Assembly (NCBI RefSeq): GCF_002943525.1
Contig: NZ_CP025394.1
Coordinates: 4,650,001 to 4,714,000, forward strand
Source of the DNA: Kitasatospora sp. MMS16-BH015
Lineage (GTDB): Bacteria; Actinomycetota; Actinomycetes; Streptomycetales; Streptomycetaceae
Reading direction: 5' to 3'
DNA length: 64,000 bases
Shown here one piece after another: positions 17,508 to 25,643 of this stretch (position 1 is the stretch's first letter; each line of letters begins with the position of its first letter). The notes beneath the pieces are model-generated. The model ran no database searches and was not told the DNA's origin. It worked only from the letters and a program-made list of their open reading frames with translations. The position numbers and the translations under genes are program-made.

Positions 17508-17993
17508 CTAGCTCCCGGGTCGGTAGGTGAGCGGCTTGACCGGCACCTGGACGGTGATGGTGGCGCCCTTGGCGAAGGTCAGGTCCAGTTCGAGCTGGTC
17601 CCCCACGGCGGGGTTGCGGTCCCACCCCATGATCATCAGGTGGTTGCCGCCCCGGTCCAGCCGCAGGCTGCCGTGCGCGGGCACGGGCAGCGCCTCCACC
17701 TCCTCCATGGTGGAGCCGGTCGAGCGGTGCATGGTGACCGACTTGGCCTCCGGGCTGCTCACCTTGACCAGCTCGTCGTCCCCGCCGCCGCTGTTGCTGA
17801 CCGTCAGGTAGCCGGCGCCCATCCCACCGGGGGTGGCCGGCAGCGGTATGTAGGAGCCGGAGACGCTCAGCTCGCTGGCGCCGCTCGGGGCGGGCTTGTC
17901 GTCGGAGCCGCAGGCGACCAGGAAGGTGCCGGCGGTGAGCACGGCGGCCAGGCCGGCGCCGAGCAGGGCGGTGCGGCGGAACCGGTGGCTCAT
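17508..17993 (-). CDS. PCu(A)C-family periplasmic-type copper chaperone lipoprotein
   Basis: A 161-residue lipoprotein with lipobox LVAC. The PCu(A)C motif is visible: Met-His in SVTMHRSTGSTMEEVEAL, followed after about 21 residues by HLMIMG, giving the His and Met ligands for Cu(I). The family hands copper to the CuA or CuB site of cytochrome c oxidase, often together with SCO1. ATG 17993 overlaps the stop of the SCO1 gene (17990-17992), so the pair is translationally coupled. Confidence 0.92.
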   Translation of the reverse strand: MSHRFRRTALLGAGLAAVLTAGTFLVACGSDDKPAPSGASELSVSGSYIPLPATPGGMGAGYLTVSNSGGGDDELVKVSSPEAKSVTMHRSTGSTMEEVEALPVPAHGSLRLDRGGNHLMIMGWDRNPAVGDQLELDLTFAKGATITVQVPVKPLTYRPGS

Positions 17994-18658
17994 GCGGGCA
18001 CCCCCTTGGCGAGCAGGGCCAGGTCGTGGGTGTAGGTCTCGGTGCTGGACCCGCTCAGGTAGAGCAGGTGGGCCTTGTCGTCGGAGGGCAGGAAGGCGAG
18101 CACCTGGGCGCCGTGGGTGGAGGTCACGCTGCCGTCCTTGTTGACGATCGGGTCCTCGACCATGATGCCGAGCGGCTTGGCGGCCGCCTTGACCTTCGTC
18201 AGGTCGCCGGTGAGCCCGACGAAGTTCTTGCCCATCGAGTCCAGCCAGGTGCGCAGCACCTTGGGGGTGTCGCGGACGGGGTCGGTGGAGACGAAGACCA
18301 CGTCGATCTTCTTCTGCTCCTCCGGCGAGAGCTTGGACATCGCCACGCCGATGTCGCCCATGGTGGTGGGGCAGACGTCCGGGCAGCTGGTGTAGCCGAA
18401 GAAGAGCAGGGTGGGGTGGCCGGCGGTCTGCTTGCGCAGGTCGAAGGGCTGGCCGGAGGTGTCGTTCAGCACCAGGTCGGGCTTGTCGAAGTGCTTGCTC
18501 AGCACGGTGCCCTGGTACGGGGAGTTGTTGGTCTCCTTGACCACCTTGGCGGCGCCGTCGGTGGAGCCGCCGCCGGAGCCGCAGGCGCTCAGCGAGAGCG
18601 CGGCGGTCAGCGCGAGGGCGGCGGCGGCCAGCAGGCGGGGGCGTCGGGAGCTTGGCAT
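17990..18658 (-). CDS. SCO1/SenC family copper chaperone lipoprotein
   Basis: A 222-residue lipoprotein (LSACGSGG lipobox) with a thioredoxin-like fold. The metal motif CPDVC lies in GYTSCPDVCPTTMG, and DVVFVSTDPVRDTP follows, as in SCO1/SenC proteins. These deliver copper to, or reduce the thiols of, the CuA site of cytochrome oxidase. The usual C-terminal His ligand probably corresponds to His in TSTHGAQVLAF. It heads the SCO1-PCu(A)C-CopCD-DyP run, and a strong hairpin separates it from ycnI upstream. Confidence 0.93.
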   Translation of the reverse strand: MPSSRRPRLLAAAALALTAALSLSACGSGGGSTDGAAKVVKETNNSPYQGTVLSKHFDKPDLVLNDTSGQPFDLRKQTAGHPTLLFFGYTSCPDVCPTTMGDIGVAMSKLSPEEQKKIDVVFVSTDPVRDTPKVLRTWLDSMGKNFVGLTGDLTKVKAAAKPLGIMVEDPIVNKDGSVTSTHGAQVLAFLPSDDKAHLLYLSGSSTETYTHDLALLAKGVPA

Positions 18659-18697
18659 GCGGTGAGTCCCATCTGGGGTGGTGCGGCTGGTGGTGCA

Positions 18698-18737
18698 CCG
18701 GCCGGCCGGGGCCGGTTCTCGGGCCCCGGCCGGCCGG
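18698..18737 (-). terminator. 16-bp perfect hairpin between ycnI-like and SCO1 genes
   Basis: CCGGCCGGCCGGGGCC (18698-18713) pairs perfectly with its complement at 18722-18737 around an 8-nt loop, five bp after the YcnI-family stop. It should end or attenuate the upstream transcript, so the SCO1 operon may need its own promoter. Confidence 0.7.
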
Positions 18738-18741
18738 GGGG

Positions 18742-19467
18742 TCAGTTGGCGCTGCTCTTGCGGCGCAGGCCCGCGACGCCGAGGGCGGCGCCGATCACGC
18801 CGACCACGATGCCGACCACGCCGAGGGTGCGGGCGGCGTTGTCGCTGCCGCCGCTCTTGCCGCTCGCGGCGGCGGCCTGGTCCTGCGAGGCGCCGCCGGC
18901 GGCGTGGTGGTCGCCGGCCGCGTCGGCCTTGGTGAGGGTCAGGGTGGGCGCCGGGTGCGCGGGCTCGGCCTGGCCTTCCTTGGCCTCGTCGATCCAGCGG
19001 ACCACGTTGCCGTCGTCGTAGGTCTGCAGCGCCTTGAAGGTGAGCTTCTCGGTGTCGGCCGGCATGGCGCCGAGCGAGACCCGGAACTCCTGGAACTGGC
19101 CGGGTGCGACCTTGGTGCCGGGCTCGGCGGTCCAGGTGATCTTGGAGACGGCCTCGGTGATGTCCTGGCCGTGCGACTTCAGCGGCTTGTCGAGCTTGGA
19201 CTTCTCCAGGGTGGCCGTCCAGCCCGGCAGCGGCTGGGTGCGGACGGAGGCCATCGGGTGGTCCATCGGCAGGCTGACCTCGAGCTTCACGGTGGAGGCG
19301 GTGTCGCTCTCGTCCGGCACCCGGAAGGCGACGGCGGTGTACCCGCCCTGGGCGGCCTGGCCGGGCTGCACGGTCACGTGCGCGAAGGCGGGCGAGGCCA
19401 CGGCGACCAGGGCGGCGGTGGCCACGGCGGTGGTGGCGGCCAGGCGGTGGGCGGAGGTGAAGCGCAT
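18742..19467 (-). CDS. YcnI-family (DUF1775) copper-binding membrane-anchored protein
   Basis: A 241-residue protein with a cleavable signal ending SPAFA and a mature N-terminus HVTVQP. The exposed N-terminal His is the copper ligand in the monohistidine brace described for YcnI. The domain runs to about residue 165. A His/Ala/Gln/Ser-rich linker (DHHAAGGASQDQAA) follows, then a membrane helix with RRKSSAN at the end. Start ATG 19467. It probably sits on the outer face of the membrane and passes copper to the CopC-CopD importer encoded downstream. Confidence 0.92.
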   Translation of the reverse strand: MRFTSAHRLAATTAVATAALVAVASPAFAHVTVQPGQAAQGGYTAVAFRVPDESDTASTVKLEVSLPMDHPMASVRTQPLPGWTATLEKSKLDKPLKSHGQDITEAVSKITWTAEPGTKVAPGQFQEFRVSLGAMPADTEKLTFKALQTYDDGNVVRWIDEAKEGQAEPAHPAPTLTLTKADAAGDHHAAGGASQDQAAAASGKSGGSDNAARTLGVVGIVVGVIGAALGVAGLRRKSSAN

Positions 19468-19669
19468 GGAAGTACTCCAGACAGGAGGGCACCCGGGCGC
19501 CCCGCAGGAGGGCGGGCCGGTGCACGGAAAGAGGCTGTGGGGTGGGCGCCGCCCGTGCGCGGGGTGCGCGGCCGTACCTCTCGGGTACGCAGCCGTGCTC
19601 GCGGTACGTGGGCGGCGGTGCGCGCGGCGCACCCCGGGGCCTCCTCCGGTCGGTCGGAGCGGGGCCGGG

Positions 19670-20539
19670 TCAGTGCGCCGGGAGGGCGGCCGGCGGACCG
19701 CGCCGGCTGAGGGTGTGGCGCAGCGAGGCCGCGGTCGGCAGCGCCCAGTCCTCCGGGCGCTCGGCCTGCGGCCGGTACGGGCCGGCGGCGGTGCCCAGCA
19801 GCGCGGCGGCGAGCAGCGCGAGGGCGCGGCGCAGCGGGGCCGCGTACTCCTGGGCCACCTCGTACGCGGCGTCCCTGGTCGCGGTGGCGGCCAGCCGGAG
19901 CAGCCGCCAGACGGCGGCCTCGCCGCGCCGCAGCCACCAGCCGGCCAGCACGGCGGCGGCCAGGTGGCCGAGCAGCATGGCCGGGGTGAAGCCGAGGAAG
20001 GCGGCGTGCGGCGCGGCGGTCGCGTACGCCTGCGGGTCGAGCCCGGCGGCGCTCACCACCTGCTCGGGGGTGAAGCCGGCCGGCACGGCGGTCAGGCCGG
20101 TGTGCGGGTCGTCGTCGCAGAGCAGCCGCCCGGCGACCTGGGCCAGCGGGCTGCTGCCGCCGCCCATCCCCGGCATCCCGGCCATGCCGGCCATCGGCCG
20201 GGCCGGGTCGGCCGACAGGCCGCCGAGGTGGCCCGCGCAGTAGTGGAAGAGCAGGTGCAGGCCGAGCTGGCCCGCGCCGAGCGCCCCGGCGATGGCGGTG
20301 AGCGAACGCTCCCGGCCGCCGAGCAGCGCGGCGAGCAGGCAGACGGCGGTGAAGCCGAGGGCCAGCGTGGGCGCGGAGACCGTACCGGCGCCGAGCAGGG
20401 CGTGACCTGCGGCGGCGACCAGCGTGCAGACCAGGGCGAACGGCACGGCCCGGGCCACGCGCAGGTCCCAGGCGGCGGCCGGGCCCGGAATCTCCGGGGC
20501 GGCGGCGCCTGTGCGCGCGGGGACGGTGACGGTAGCCAT
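19670..20539 (-). CDS. Multi-pass membrane protein with a Met-rich loop, copper locus
   Basis: A 289-residue membrane protein with about six hydrophobic segments and a periplasm-facing Met/Gly-rich loop, MAGMAGMPGMGGG. Met-x-x-Met repeats of this kind commonly bind Cu(I). I do not recognise a named family; such a gene often accompanies ycnI and SCO1 in streptomycetes. It lies 202 bp upstream of ycnI on the same strand. The ATG at 20539 has a loosely placed GAGAGGA upstream. A role in copper sensing or storage is inference. Confidence 0.7.
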   Translation of the reverse strand: MATVTVPARTGAAAPEIPGPAAAWDLRVARAVPFALVCTLVAAAGHALLGAGTVSAPTLALGFTAVCLLAALLGGRERSLTAIAGALGAGQLGLHLLFHYCAGHLGGLSADPARPMAGMAGMPGMGGGSSPLAQVAGRLLCDDDPHTGLTAVPAGFTPEQVVSAAGLDPQAYATAAPHAAFLGFTPAMLLGHLAAAVLAGWWLRRGEAAVWRLLRLAATATRDAAYEVAQEYAAPLRRALALLAAALLGTAAGPYRPQAERPEDWALPTAASLRHTLSRRGPPAALPAH

Positions 20540-20769
20540 GGCCGAGTCATCCTCTCATCACCTACCGCAGCCGTCCGGGGAGGGTGCGGAAATACATCAG
20601 AATGCCCCGTTCGGCCCCGGCGCGTGGCCGCCCGCACGCGCCGTTCGGCACAGCGCGCTGCGCCAGTCCATCCGCCGAACGGGCGGTACCGGCCCCGCTG
20701 AACGGTTCACCACGAGATCGGTCGGAGATACCTAGTTGTATGTGGAGCCGCAGCCAGGAGGGACCTCCC

Positions 20770-21399
20770 GTGGACATCTGGTGGACTCTGCACCTCAAGC
20801 GCGACCCGGCCAGCGTGCCGCTGGCCCGGCGCATCCTGCTCGGCGCCATGGACACCGCCGGGGTCGACCCGCAGGTCGCCCACGACCTCGGGGTGGCCCT
20901 GACCGAAGCCTGCGCCAACGCGGTCGAGCACGGGGTGGGCGGTGACCCGGACGAGGGCTTCCAGATCACCGCCTCGATCGAGGGCGACCGGCTCCGGATC
21001 GAGGTCACCGACACCGGCCCCGGCCTGCCGCCGCTCGCCACCCCGCTGCTGCCGCCTCCGCTGCCCCGGCTGCGCCGCCCGGCCGCCGCCCGCCCGGCGG
21101 CCTGCCGCCGCAGCCGCCGCGGCCGGGCCACCCTGCCGGCCCCCGTCCCGACCCGCCCGCGCACCACGGGCCCCTACGACACCCACGTCCTCCCGCCGCG
21201 CCGCCCGGCCGCCCCGGTCCGCACCCCCGAGTTCGACACCGTGCCCGACCTGCTCGCCGAGAGCGGCCGCGGCCTCTTCCTGATCCACGCCCTCACCGAC
21301 CACGTCCAACTCCGCAACCACCCGCTGCGCGGCGCCACGGTGACCTTCGACAAGCTGCTCAAGTGGCAGGACAAGCAGCTCTTCTCGGTCGCCTCCTGA
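20770..21399 (+). CDS. Single-domain ATP-binding protein (RsbW-type HATPase) with a Pro/Arg-rich insert
   Basis: A 209-residue GHKL-fold ATPase of the anti-sigma or switch-kinase type. The N box is EACANAVEHG, G1 is DTGPGLP and G2 is GRGLFLIHALTDHV. Family members phosphorylate anti-anti-sigma factors or gate sigma factors. Between G1 and G2, where the ATP lid belongs, sits a low-complexity stretch of about 65 residues rich in Pro, Arg and Ala; most relatives have a short lid. The start is GTG 20770, because AGGAGG (20757-20762) lies 7 nt before it. An upstream ATG at 20740 lacks such a site. Confidence 0.85.
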   Translation: MDIWWTLHLKRDPASVPLARRILLGAMDTAGVDPQVAHDLGVALTEACANAVEHGVGGDPDEGFQITASIEGDRLRIEVTDTGPGLPPLATPLLPPPLPRLRRPAAARPAACRRSRRGRATLPAPVPTRPRTTGPYDTHVLPPRRPAAPVRTPEFDTVPDLLAESGRGLFLIHALTDHVQLRNHPLRGATVTFDKLLKWQDKQLFSVAS

Positions 21400-21460
21400 G
21401 CCGCTCCCCCTCGTCGGCCCGGCCACCTCCGTCCTCCCCGGCCGCCTCCGGCCTCCCCGG

Positions 21461-21741
21461 CACACCGATCGGCAGGCCGTCGCGCACCCCGTCTCGCGCA
21501 CGCCGTCTCGCGCACGCCGCTTCCCGCTTCCCGCTTCCCGCTTCCCGCTTCCCGCACCTCGCCTCGCGCACGCTGCTCCTCGCCTCGCGCACGCCGCTCC
21601 CCGCTCCCCGCTTCCCGCTCCTCGCCTCGCGCACCCCGTCTCCCGCTCCCCGCTTCCCGCTCCCGCCTCCCGCCTCGTGCCTCCCGTCTCGCGCACGCCG
21701 CCTCGCGCACCGCGTCTCCCGCTCCCCGCCTCCCGCGCCCA
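21461..21741. repeat. Degenerate C/T-rich minisatellite with five CTTCCCG units
   Basis: The 371-bp gap between the ATPase and LysR genes is mostly a patchwork of short words (CTTCCCG, CTCCCCG, CTCGCGCACGCCG). Five exact CTTCCCG units run 21520-21554. On the minus strand these give GGG runs spaced by four bases, a standard G-quadruplex pattern. The polypyrimidine bias also permits triplex DNA. Open frames here encode only simple repeats, so I call no gene. Confidence 0.75.
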
Positions 21742-21758
21742 TGGCGGGCTGCTCGCCC

Positions 21759-21764
21759 TAGGGT
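21759..21764 (+). promoter_or_regulatory. Likely leaderless -10 box of the LysR gene
   Basis: TAGGGT ends six bases before the ATG at 21771, and there is no ribosome site. The repeat tract ends just upstream, so it could affect this promoter. Confidence 0.5.
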
Positions 21765-21770
21765 GGCGGA

Positions 21771-22688
21771 ATGGCGGTGGACTGGGACGTACGGAAGTTG
21801 CGGGTGCTGCGGGCGGTGGCCGAGTGCGGCACTGTCACGGCCGCCGCCGAGCGGCTGCTGCTCTCGCCCTCGGCGGTGTCGCAGCAGCTGGCCGCGCTGG
21901 GGCGGCAGGTCGGGGCGCCGATGGTGGAGCCGGACGGGCGGCGGGTGCGGCTGACAGGGGCGGCCCGGCTGCTGCTGCGGCACGCCGATCGGGTGCTGGG
22001 CCAGCTGGAGTCGGCGGAGGCGGAGCTGGCGGGCTATCTGCACGGGGCGGCGGGCGAGGTGCGGGTCGGGGCGTTCGCCACCGCGATCGGTGCGCTGGTC
22101 GTGCCGATGGCGGCCCGACTCCGCTCAGCTGCACCGGAGTTGAAGGTGACGGTGGTGGAGGCCGAGGCCGCCGAGGCGTACCGCCTGCTGGCGGCGGGCG
22201 AGGTGGACCTGGCGGTCTCGCTGGACACGGGCGCGGCTGCGCCGGACGCGCCGTTCGGTCAACTGCCGCTGCTGTCCGACCCGTTGGACGTGGCCCTGCC
22301 GGTCGGGCATCCGTCGGCGGGGGTGCCGGAGTTGCGGCTGGCCGAGTTGGCGGGCGAGCCGTGGATCTTCGGGGCGGCCGGGCCCTGGGCCGAGATCACC
22401 CTGGGGGCCTGTGCGGATGCGGGCTTCGTGCCGGAGCGGGCGCACACGGCGGCCGACTGGGCGGCGATCCTGGCGCTGGTCGCGGGCGGGCTCGGGGTGG
22501 CGCTGGTGCCCCGGCTGGCGGTGGCGGCTGCGGTACGGCCGGCCGGGGTGGTGGTGCGGTCGCTGCCGGCCGACCTGCCGGCCCGGCGGGTGGTGGCGGC
22601 GGTGCGGCGGGAGGCGGCGGGGGCGCCGCCGCTGCGGCGGGCCCTGACGGAGCTGCGCGGGGTGGCGGCGGAGCTCGGGCAACCATGA
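21771..22688 (+). CDS. LysR-family transcriptional regulator
   Basis: A 305-residue LysR-type regulator. The N-terminal helix-turn-helix reads LRVLRAVAECGTVTAAAERL, then SPSAVSQQLAALGRQVG, followed by a linker helix and a periplasmic-binding-fold effector domain from about residue 90 (VRVGAFATAIGALV). It stands 110 bp upstream of allantoicase in the same direction, so it may respond to a purine catabolite. LysR genes are more often divergent from their targets, so this is only a guess. Confidence 0.9.
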   Translation: MAVDWDVRKLRVLRAVAECGTVTAAAERLLLSPSAVSQQLAALGRQVGAPMVEPDGRRVRLTGAARLLLRHADRVLGQLESAEAELAGYLHGAAGEVRVGAFATAIGALVVPMAARLRSAAPELKVTVVEAEAAEAYRLLAAGEVDLAVSLDTGAAAPDAPFGQLPLLSDPLDVALPVGHPSAGVPELRLAELAGEPWIFGAAGPWAEITLGACADAGFVPERAHTAADWAAILALVAGGLGVALVPRLAVAAAVRPAGVVVRSLPADLPARRVVAAVRREAAGAPPLRRALTELRGVAAELGQP

Positions 22689-22702
22689 AGGCTGACTTCA
22701 CG

Positions 22703-22716
22703 TTCTGATCAGAACT
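22703..22716. promoter_or_regulatory. 14-bp perfect palindrome upstream of allantoicase
   Basis: GTTCTGATCAGAAC reads the same on both strands and lies between the LysR gene and allantoicase, about 83 bp before the allantoicase start. It is well suited as a dimeric-repressor operator for the purine-catabolic gene. The cognate regulator is unknown. Confidence 0.5.
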
Positions 22717-22798
22717 ATGCGATGGACCTGAACGGATCCCCGGGAGGAGAGTGGAACTCGCCGAGACAGCGCCCCGCACACCGCGAAGGAGCAGCCCT

Positions 22799-23869
22799 GT
22801 GACCATCACCGACACCGCACTCGACCTCGCCGCCGCCCCGTACGCCGGCGGCGACCCGTACGCCGACTACCGGGCCGCCGGGGCCCACGAGTTCACCGGC
22901 CTGACCGATCTCGCCGACCGGCGGCTCGGCGGCGCCGTGGTCGCGGCGGGGGACGAGTTCTTCGCCGACCGGGAGAACCTGCTGCTGCCGGGGCGGCCCG
23001 AGTTCCGCCCGCACACCTTCGGCAACAAGGGCCAGCTGATGGACGGTTGGGAGACCAGGCGGCGCCGCGGCGGGGCCGACGGCGGGCTGCGGCCGACCGG
23101 CGAGGAGTACGACTGGGCGCTGATCCGGCTGGGCGTCCCGGGCGTGGTGCACGGCGTGCTGGTCGACACCGCGCACTTCCGGGGCAACCACCCGCCCGCC
23201 GTCTCCGTGGAGGCGGTGGAACTGCCCGGCACCCCGGGCCCGGCCGAGCTGGCCGCCGCCGACTGGCGGCCCCTGGTGCCGCGTTCGGCGGTGCGCGGCC
23301 ACGCCGCCAACCTCTTTGCCGTGCAGGGCGGTTCGCGCGTCACCCACCTGCGGCTGCGGCAGTACCCGGACGGCGGGATCGCCCGGCTGCGGGTGTACGG
23401 CGAGGCGCGGCCGGACCCGCGCTGGCTGGCGGCACTGGGCACCTTCGACCTGGCTGCGCTGGAGTACGGCGGGGTGGTCGAGGACGCCTCGGACCGGTTC
23501 TACTCCGAGCCGACCAACGTGCTGCTGCCGGACCGCTCCCGGGTGATGGGCGACGGCTGGGAGACCAAGCGCCGCCGCGACGAGGGCCACGACTGGCTGC
23601 GGCTGCGGCTCGCCGGGCGCGGCACCGTCCGTGCGGTGGAGATCGACACCGCCAACTACCTGGGCAACGCGGCCGGTTGGGTCACCCTCTCCGGCCGGGA
23701 CGGCGAGCAGGGCGACTGGTTCGAGCTGCTGCCCCGGCTCGCCCTCCAGCCGGACACCTGCCACCGCCTCCCGCTGCCCGTGCACCGCCCGGCCACCCAC
23801 GTCCGCCTCGACGTCTTCCCGGACGGCGGGATCGCCCGGCTGCGCCTGCACGGCAGCCTGAGCGAGTAG
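22799..23869 (+). CDS. alc: Allantoicase
   Basis: A 356-residue allantoicase, which hydrolyses allantoate to ureidoglycolate and urea in purine degradation. The protein is an internal duplication of two jelly-roll domains. Each contains a D-x-A-D/S-R-x-G/F-type opening, a DGWETxRRR motif, an I/V-D-T-A-x-F/Y-x-G-N motif (VDTAHFRGNHP and IDTANYLGNAAG) and a YPDGGIARLRVYGE-type close (also FPDGGIARLRLHG). GTG 22799 is the start, with GAAGGAG 7 nt upstream. An in-frame ATG at 22751 lacks this site. No other purine-degradation gene is adjacent apart from the amidase downstream. Confidence 0.94.
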   Translation: MTITDTALDLAAAPYAGGDPYADYRAAGAHEFTGLTDLADRRLGGAVVAAGDEFFADRENLLLPGRPEFRPHTFGNKGQLMDGWETRRRRGGADGGLRPTGEEYDWALIRLGVPGVVHGVLVDTAHFRGNHPPAVSVEAVELPGTPGPAELAAADWRPLVPRSAVRGHAANLFAVQGGSRVTHLRLRQYPDGGIARLRVYGEARPDPRWLAALGTFDLAALEYGGVVEDASDRFYSEPTNVLLPDRSRVMGDGWETKRRRDEGHDWLRLRLAGRGTVRAVEIDTANYLGNAAGWVTLSGRDGEQGDWFELLPRLALQPDTCHRLPLPVHRPATHVRLDVFPDGGIARLRLHGSLSE

Positions 23870-23941
23870 CCGGCCGGAGCGGCCCCCGGGTGGTCCTGAC
23901 GGCCTAACCGGGGTTGCCCGGTCGGGGCCGCGGTTCGCAGC

Positions 23942-24205
23942 ATGGTGATCATGGACCATCAGATGCGGGCCGAGTACGGCCCGAACGGCCCCGAGGCCGG
24001 GGTGAAGAGCTGGCACATCGTGGCGGAGGACCCGGTCAAGGCCATGTGCGGCCGCGAACTCTCCGCCGAGGCGGAGACCCGCGACCCCAGCCGCTGGGGC
24101 GAGCAGCCCAAGCTCTCCTGCCACACCTGCGGCGCGCTGCTGCTGCGCGAGTCGCCGTACCTCCCGGCCGAGCACGAGGAGCGGGACCGCCCCTCCGCCT
24201 GGTGA
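23942..24205 (+). CDS. Small conserved actinobacterial protein with a Cys pair
   Basis: An 87-residue soluble protein. It contains SWHIVAEDP, AMCGREL, and a CHTCG pair, so Cys, His and the C-x-x-C could hold a zinc ion. No annotated domain is recognised, but codon bias is clearly coding. A second ATG at 23951 (MDHQMRAEYGP) could be the true start, and neither has a clear ribosome site. Function unknown. Confidence 0.7.
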   Translation: MVIMDHQMRAEYGPNGPEAGVKSWHIVAEDPVKAMCGRELSAEAETRDPSRWGEQPKLSCHTCGALLLRESPYLPAEHEERDRPSAW

Positions 24206-24220
24206 AGCGGGCCCTGGTGG

Positions 24221-24277
24221 GCTCGGCCGCCCGCGCTCGGCTCGGCCGCCCGTGCTCGGCCCGGCCGCCCGCGCTCG
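24221..24277. repeat. 19-bp tandem repeat, three units
   Basis: Units at 24221-24239, 24240-24258 and 24259-24277 differ by one or two bases from GCTCGGCCGCCCGCGCTCG. The array ends 34 bp before the leaderless -10 box of the amidase gene. Confidence 0.75.
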
Positions 24278-24310
24278 GCCCGGCGCCGGGGCGCGGGCCC
24301 GGTGCGGTCG

Positions 24311-24316
24311 TACAGT
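24311..24316 (+). promoter_or_regulatory. Likely leaderless -10 box of the amidase gene
   Basis: TACAGT ends 7 nt before ATG 24324, with no ribosome site between. This matches the same arrangement at serS and the LysR gene. Confidence 0.5.
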
Positions 24317-24323
24317 CGGCGGC

Positions 24324-25622
24324 ATGGAGCCCCTGATCCACCCCGTACCGCTGCGGACCGGACACCCCGAGGAGCCCGGGTACGTCGACCGGCTCTGCAC
24401 CCGGATCGACCGGGTCGACCCGGTGGTCCAGGCGTTCGTGCCCGAGCCCGGCCGGTACGGGCGGCTCACCGCCGAGGCGGCCGGGCTGGTCCGGGCCACC
24501 GCGCTCGCCACGGCCGGGCCCGGGCCGCTCTACGGGGTGCCGGTCGGGGTCAAGGACGTGATCCACGTCGACGGGCTGCCCACCCACGGCGGCTCCGCGC
24601 TGCCGCCCGGCGTGCTCACCGGCCCGGAGGGCACGGCGGTGCGGCGGCTGCGGGCGGCGGGGGCACTGGTGGCGGGCAAGACCACCACCGCCGAGTTCGC
24701 GGTGCTCGCCCCGGGCCCGACCCGCAACCCGTACGACCTGGCCCACACCCCCGGCGGTTCGAGCAGCGGCTCGGCCGTGGCCGTGGCCACCGGGCTGGTG
24801 CCGCTGGCGCTCGGCACCCAGACCGTCGGCTCGATGATCCGCCCGGCCGCGTACTGCGGCGTGGTCGCCTACCGGCCGGGCCTCGGCCGGATGCCGGTGG
24901 ACGGGGTGATCCTGCATGCGCCCAGCCTGGACACCCTCGGCGTCTTCACCGCCGAACTGGCCGGCGCCGAGCTGGCTGCGGCCCTGCTCTGCGACAGCTG
25001 GACCCCGGTGACCGACCCCGGCCGCCCGCCGGTGCTCGGCGTGCCCGAGGGACCGTACCTGGACCGGACCCACCCGACCGCGCGGGCCGTCTTCGAGCAG
25101 CAGCTGCGGGCGCTGGCCGAGCTCGGGGTGACGGTCCGGCGGGTGCCGGTGATGGCGGGCTTCGAGGAGGTGGTCCGGGACCTGCGGACGATCATCCGGT
25201 ACGAGCTGGCCCAGGGGCACGCCGACTGGTTCGCCCGGTTCGGGCAGCTCTACCGGGCGGAGACGGTCAACGCGATCCGGTTGGGGCGGGAGTTCGACGC
25301 GGCCGACCACGCGGCCGCCCTGCGGGCCCGCGACCTTTTCCGGCAGCAGCTGGCCGACACCACGGCCGCGGCCGGCCTCGACCTCTGGGTGGCCCCGGCG
25401 GCCCCGAGCACCGCCCCGGCCGGCCTGGAGACCACCGGCGACGCCGTGATGTCGCTGCCCTGGAGCTTCGCCGGCCTGCCCGCCCTCGCCCTGCCCGCCG
25501 GCCGCAGCCCCGAGGGCCTCCCGTACGGCCTCCAACTCATCGCCCCGGCCGGGGCCGACGAGCGCCTGCTCGCCCTGGCCCGCCCGCTCGAAGGCACCCT
25601 CGACCGCACCTGGCCCTGCTGA
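24324..25622 (+). CDS. Amidase-signature family hydrolase
   Basis: A 432-residue enzyme of the amidase signature family with a Ser-cisSer-Lys triad. The Lys is in YGVPVGVKDVIHVDG. The Gly/Ser-rich loop GGSSSGSAVAVATG supplies the cis-Ser, and the nucleophile Ser is in GTQTVGSMIRPAAYCG. The family hydrolyses amides or allophanate, or works in tRNA amidation. This protein lacks the extra domain of allophanate hydrolase. Proximity to allantoicase hints at a role in ureide nitrogen recovery, but that is inference. Confidence 0.9.
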   Translation: MEPLIHPVPLRTGHPEEPGYVDRLCTRIDRVDPVVQAFVPEPGRYGRLTAEAAGLVRATALATAGPGPLYGVPVGVKDVIHVDGLPTHGGSALPPGVLTGPEGTAVRRLRAAGALVAGKTTTAEFAVLAPGPTRNPYDLAHTPGGSSSGSAVAVATGLVPLALGTQTVGSMIRPAAYCGVVAYRPGLGRMPVDGVILHAPSLDTLGVFTAELAGAELAAALLCDSWTPVTDPGRPPVLGVPEGPYLDRTHPTARAVFEQQLRALAELGVTVRRVPVMAGFEEVVRDLRTIIRYELAQGHADWFARFGQLYRAETVNAIRLGREFDAADHAAALRARDLFRQQLADTTAAAGLDLWVAPAAPSTAPAGLETTGDAVMSLPWSFAGLPALALPAGRSPEGLPYGLQLIAPAGADERLLALARPLEGTLDRTWPC

Positions 25623-25643
25623 CGCCACCCACTGGACTCCGAA

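Noticed and set aside
21400..21770. A protein gene in the C/T-rich tract
   Set aside because: All frames give simple repeats such as ASRFPLPASRFP with no domain or ribosome site.
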